Notes under the pieces: generated by a model | Seen by the model: only the letters and a program-made list of their open reading frames with translations | What the model was told of the DNA's origin: nothing | Database searches by the model: none | Part shown: positions 62,695 to 64,000 of the stretch, piece after piece | Position numbering within the stretch: position 1 is the stretch's first letter | How the letters are laid out: every line of letters begins with the position of its first letter | Translations under genes and position numbers: made by a program | Source: an uncultured Anaeroplasmataceae bacterium | Lineage (GTDB): Bacteria; Bacillota_I; Bacilli_A; Acholeplasmatales; Anaeroplasmataceae | DNA: 64,000 nt | Assembly: GCA_944325035.1 (NCBI GenBank) | Contig: CALUYM010000002.1 | Span: forward strand, 133,329-197,328 | Direction of reading: 5' to 3'

Positions 62695-62792
62695 TGAAAA
62701 TTGAAGTAGATTTAGTTAAACATATAATTAAATCTACTTTTTAATTTGTTTATTAACTTAATATAATGTATAATTTAGATAGGTGATTTACT

Positions 62793-64000
62793 ATGATGAG
62801 AAGTTATGAAATAGATTTTAAGGAAATTTTTAAAACTAATTATGAATACAAGTTTTTTGCTCCTGGAAGAGTAAATTTAATTGGAGATCATATTGACTAT
62901 AATGGAGGTCATGTCTTGCCAATTGCAATTAACTTAGGTGTATATGCTCTTGTTAGCGAAAGAAAAGATAAAAATTTTTTCCTTTTCCATGATAATTATT
63001 ATGAAAAAGGAAAAGTAAAGATATCATTAGATGATTTAGTAATTAAGCAAAAAGATGGTTTTGCTAATTATCCTAAGGCAATTTTAATTGGTTTAATGGA
63101 AAAAGGATTTACTTTCGATCATGGTTTAAACATTTATTTTTATCAAACATTGCCAGATCAAAATGGATTATCAAGGAGTGCAGCTTTAGAAATTCTAACC
63201 GTTATGTTATTAAATGAGATATATAAATTGAATATGACAACTCTTGAGCTTGCAGTTTTAGCGCGCAAGTCTGTCACAACACATCTTGATTATACATCTG
63301 GTATTATGGATCAAGCCGCTATTTCTTTAGCTAAAGAAAATTCGGCATTATTTTTAGATACGAATTACTTAAAATATGAATATATTCCGTATAATCTTGG
63401 AAATTATTCCTTAATAGTTTGTCAAACAAATGTTATTATCGCAAATACATATGCCTTATATAAACAACGAGTAAGAGAGTGTGAAAGAGCTTTAGATATT
63501 ATTAAAAATAATTTTAATATAAGAACTCTTTATCAAATTCCAGAAAAATATTTAGGCATGATAAAAAACATACTTCCTGATGAAAAATTGTATCGAATAG
63601 TATGTCATGTTTATACGGAGGAAAAACGTGTTTTAAAAGCTAAAGAGGCTTTATTAAACAATGACATCGAAACTTTTGCTAAATGTATTAATGATTCTCA
63701 CGCTTCTCTTCGCGACGACTTTGATGTTAGTTCAAAAGAATTAAATATTATTGTTGATTTAGCACGCGCTGAGCAAGGATGTCTAGGCGCTCGAATGACG
63801 GGTGCTGGGTTTGGTGGATGTGCAATTGCCTTAGTTCATAATGATTTTTTAGTTGAATTTAAAGAAAATATGGCCAAGAATTATAAATTGTTGACAGGTT
63901 TAACAGGTGCATTCTTTGAAATTGATGCTTGTGGTGGTCCTAAACGTCTAGCAAAAGATATCTATTCGATTGATGACTCAATTGAATCATTAATTCAATA
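62793..64000 (+). CDS. galK: Galactokinase-like GHMP kinase (3' end at the window edge)
   Basis: 402 codons to the edge; the last two bases TA could begin the stop. Galactokinase landmarks: APGRVNLIGDHIDYNGG at about 22 (usually GEHTDYNGG), SGIMDQAA, and ARMTGAGFGGCAIALV near the end. The phosphate loop, usually GAGLSSSA, reads QNGLSRSA. Phosphorylates galactose at C1 in the Leloir pathway, though the variant loops leave room for another sugar or a weakened enzyme. RBS AGGTGATT. Confidence 0.82.
   Translation, partial: MMRSYEIDFKEIFKTNYEYKFFAPGRVNLIGDHIDYNGGHVLPIAINLGVYALVSERKDKNFFLFHDNYYEKGKVKISLDDLVIKQKDGFANYPKAILIGLMEKGFTFDHGLNIYFYQTLPDQNGLSRSAALEILTVMLLNEIYKLNMTTLELAVLARKSVTTHLDYTSGIMDQAAISLAKENSALFLDTNYLKYEYIPYNLGNYSLIVCQTNVIIANTYALYKQRVRECERALDIIKNNFNIRTLYQIPEKYLGMIKNILPDEKLYRIVCHVYTEEKRVLKAKEALLNNDIETFAKCINDSHASLRDDFDVSSKELNIIVDLARAEQGCLGARMTGAGFGGCAIALVHNDFLVEFKENMAKNYKLLTGLTGAFFEIDACGGPKRLAKDIYSIDDSIESLIQ

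Noticed and set aside
1-64000. TGA read as tryptophan (mollicute code 4)
   Set aside because: TGA ends rsgA, dapB, dnaD and gerE at the expected family C-termini, and TGG is used for Trp throughout.
1-64000. CRISPR arrays, insertion sequences, prophage, tRNA or rRNA genes
   Set aside because: No spaced direct repeats, transposase or phage-structural frames, and no cloverleaf or rRNA sequence was recognised in the intergenic regions.

Overview
The window is AT-rich, densely packed and almost entirely co-oriented on the + strand. It comes from a low-GC, Gram-positive, endospore-forming anaerobe of the class Bacilli. Gene order follows the Bacillus subtilis backbone in several blocks: rlmN-[PASTA]-rsgA-rpe-spoVM-rpmB-fakA-recG-plsX-rnc; dnaD-nth; comEA-comEC-holA-rpsT-gpr; pgsA-recA-rny-ymdB-spoVS-miaB-ylbF/ymcA-cotE-mutS-mutL-miaA; rqcH-gmk-rpoZ; uvrC-gerE. 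TGA acts as a stop (rsgA, dapB, gerE), so this is not a code-4 mollicute, although the EF-P modification loop is not of the Bacillus type. Pyruvate formate-lyase and a class III RNR activase indicate anaerobic life. My best guess is an uncultured gut lineage near Erysipelotrichales, Turicibacter/Haloplasma or RF39; the sequence alone cannot settle this.

Layout. 1-6.2 kb: pheT, rlmN, a kinase-less PASTA protein, rsgA, rpe and the 29-codon spoVM. 6.2-9.3 kb: a GtrA/GT2 glycosylation pair and a decayed ABC transporter. 9.3-21 kb: rpmB, fakA, recG, plsX, rnc, dapB, dnaD, nth, rsuA and the competence genes comEA/comEC. 21-27 kb: yitT, a small P-loop protein, a structured small RNA with its own promoter and terminator, holA, rpsT, gpr, membrane proteins and pgsA. 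27.5-41.4 kb: recA, RNase Y, ymdB, spoVS, miaB, cotE, mismatch repair, miaA, aroK, aroQ. 41.4-51.5 kb: efp, a CNNM/CorC protein, a D,D-carboxypeptidase, nrdG, recQ, csp, an acyl-ACP thioesterase, an M18 peptidase, an orphan HPt protein and rqcH. 51.6-64 kb: an O-antigen-ligase-like polymerase, gmk, rpoZ, uvrC, gerE, a DUF3737 protein, the pflA-trx-pflB operon with a separately encoded glycyl-radical domain, rluB, a HAD phosphatase, a 66-residue orphan and galK running off the end.

How the genes work together. Sporulation genes for coat assembly (spoVM, cotE), late mother-cell control (gerE), SASP degradation (gpr) and spoVS are scattered among housekeeping operons. gpr, cotE and gerE have sequences resembling compartment-specific sigma promoters very close to their start codons. 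Several intergenic spaces consist of a hairpin whose descending arm holds the Shine-Dalgarno of the next gene (PASTA, dapB, DUF1576, nrdG leader, recQ), which looks like a recurring post-transcriptional style here.

Most worth following: the split pyruvate formate-lyase; a roughly 165-nt RNA with two predicted pseudoknots; an intact gerE reading frame with no ATG/GTG/TTG start; the unusual EF-P loop; and the hairpin-buried ribosome binding sites, above all the 20-bp stem abutting recQ.
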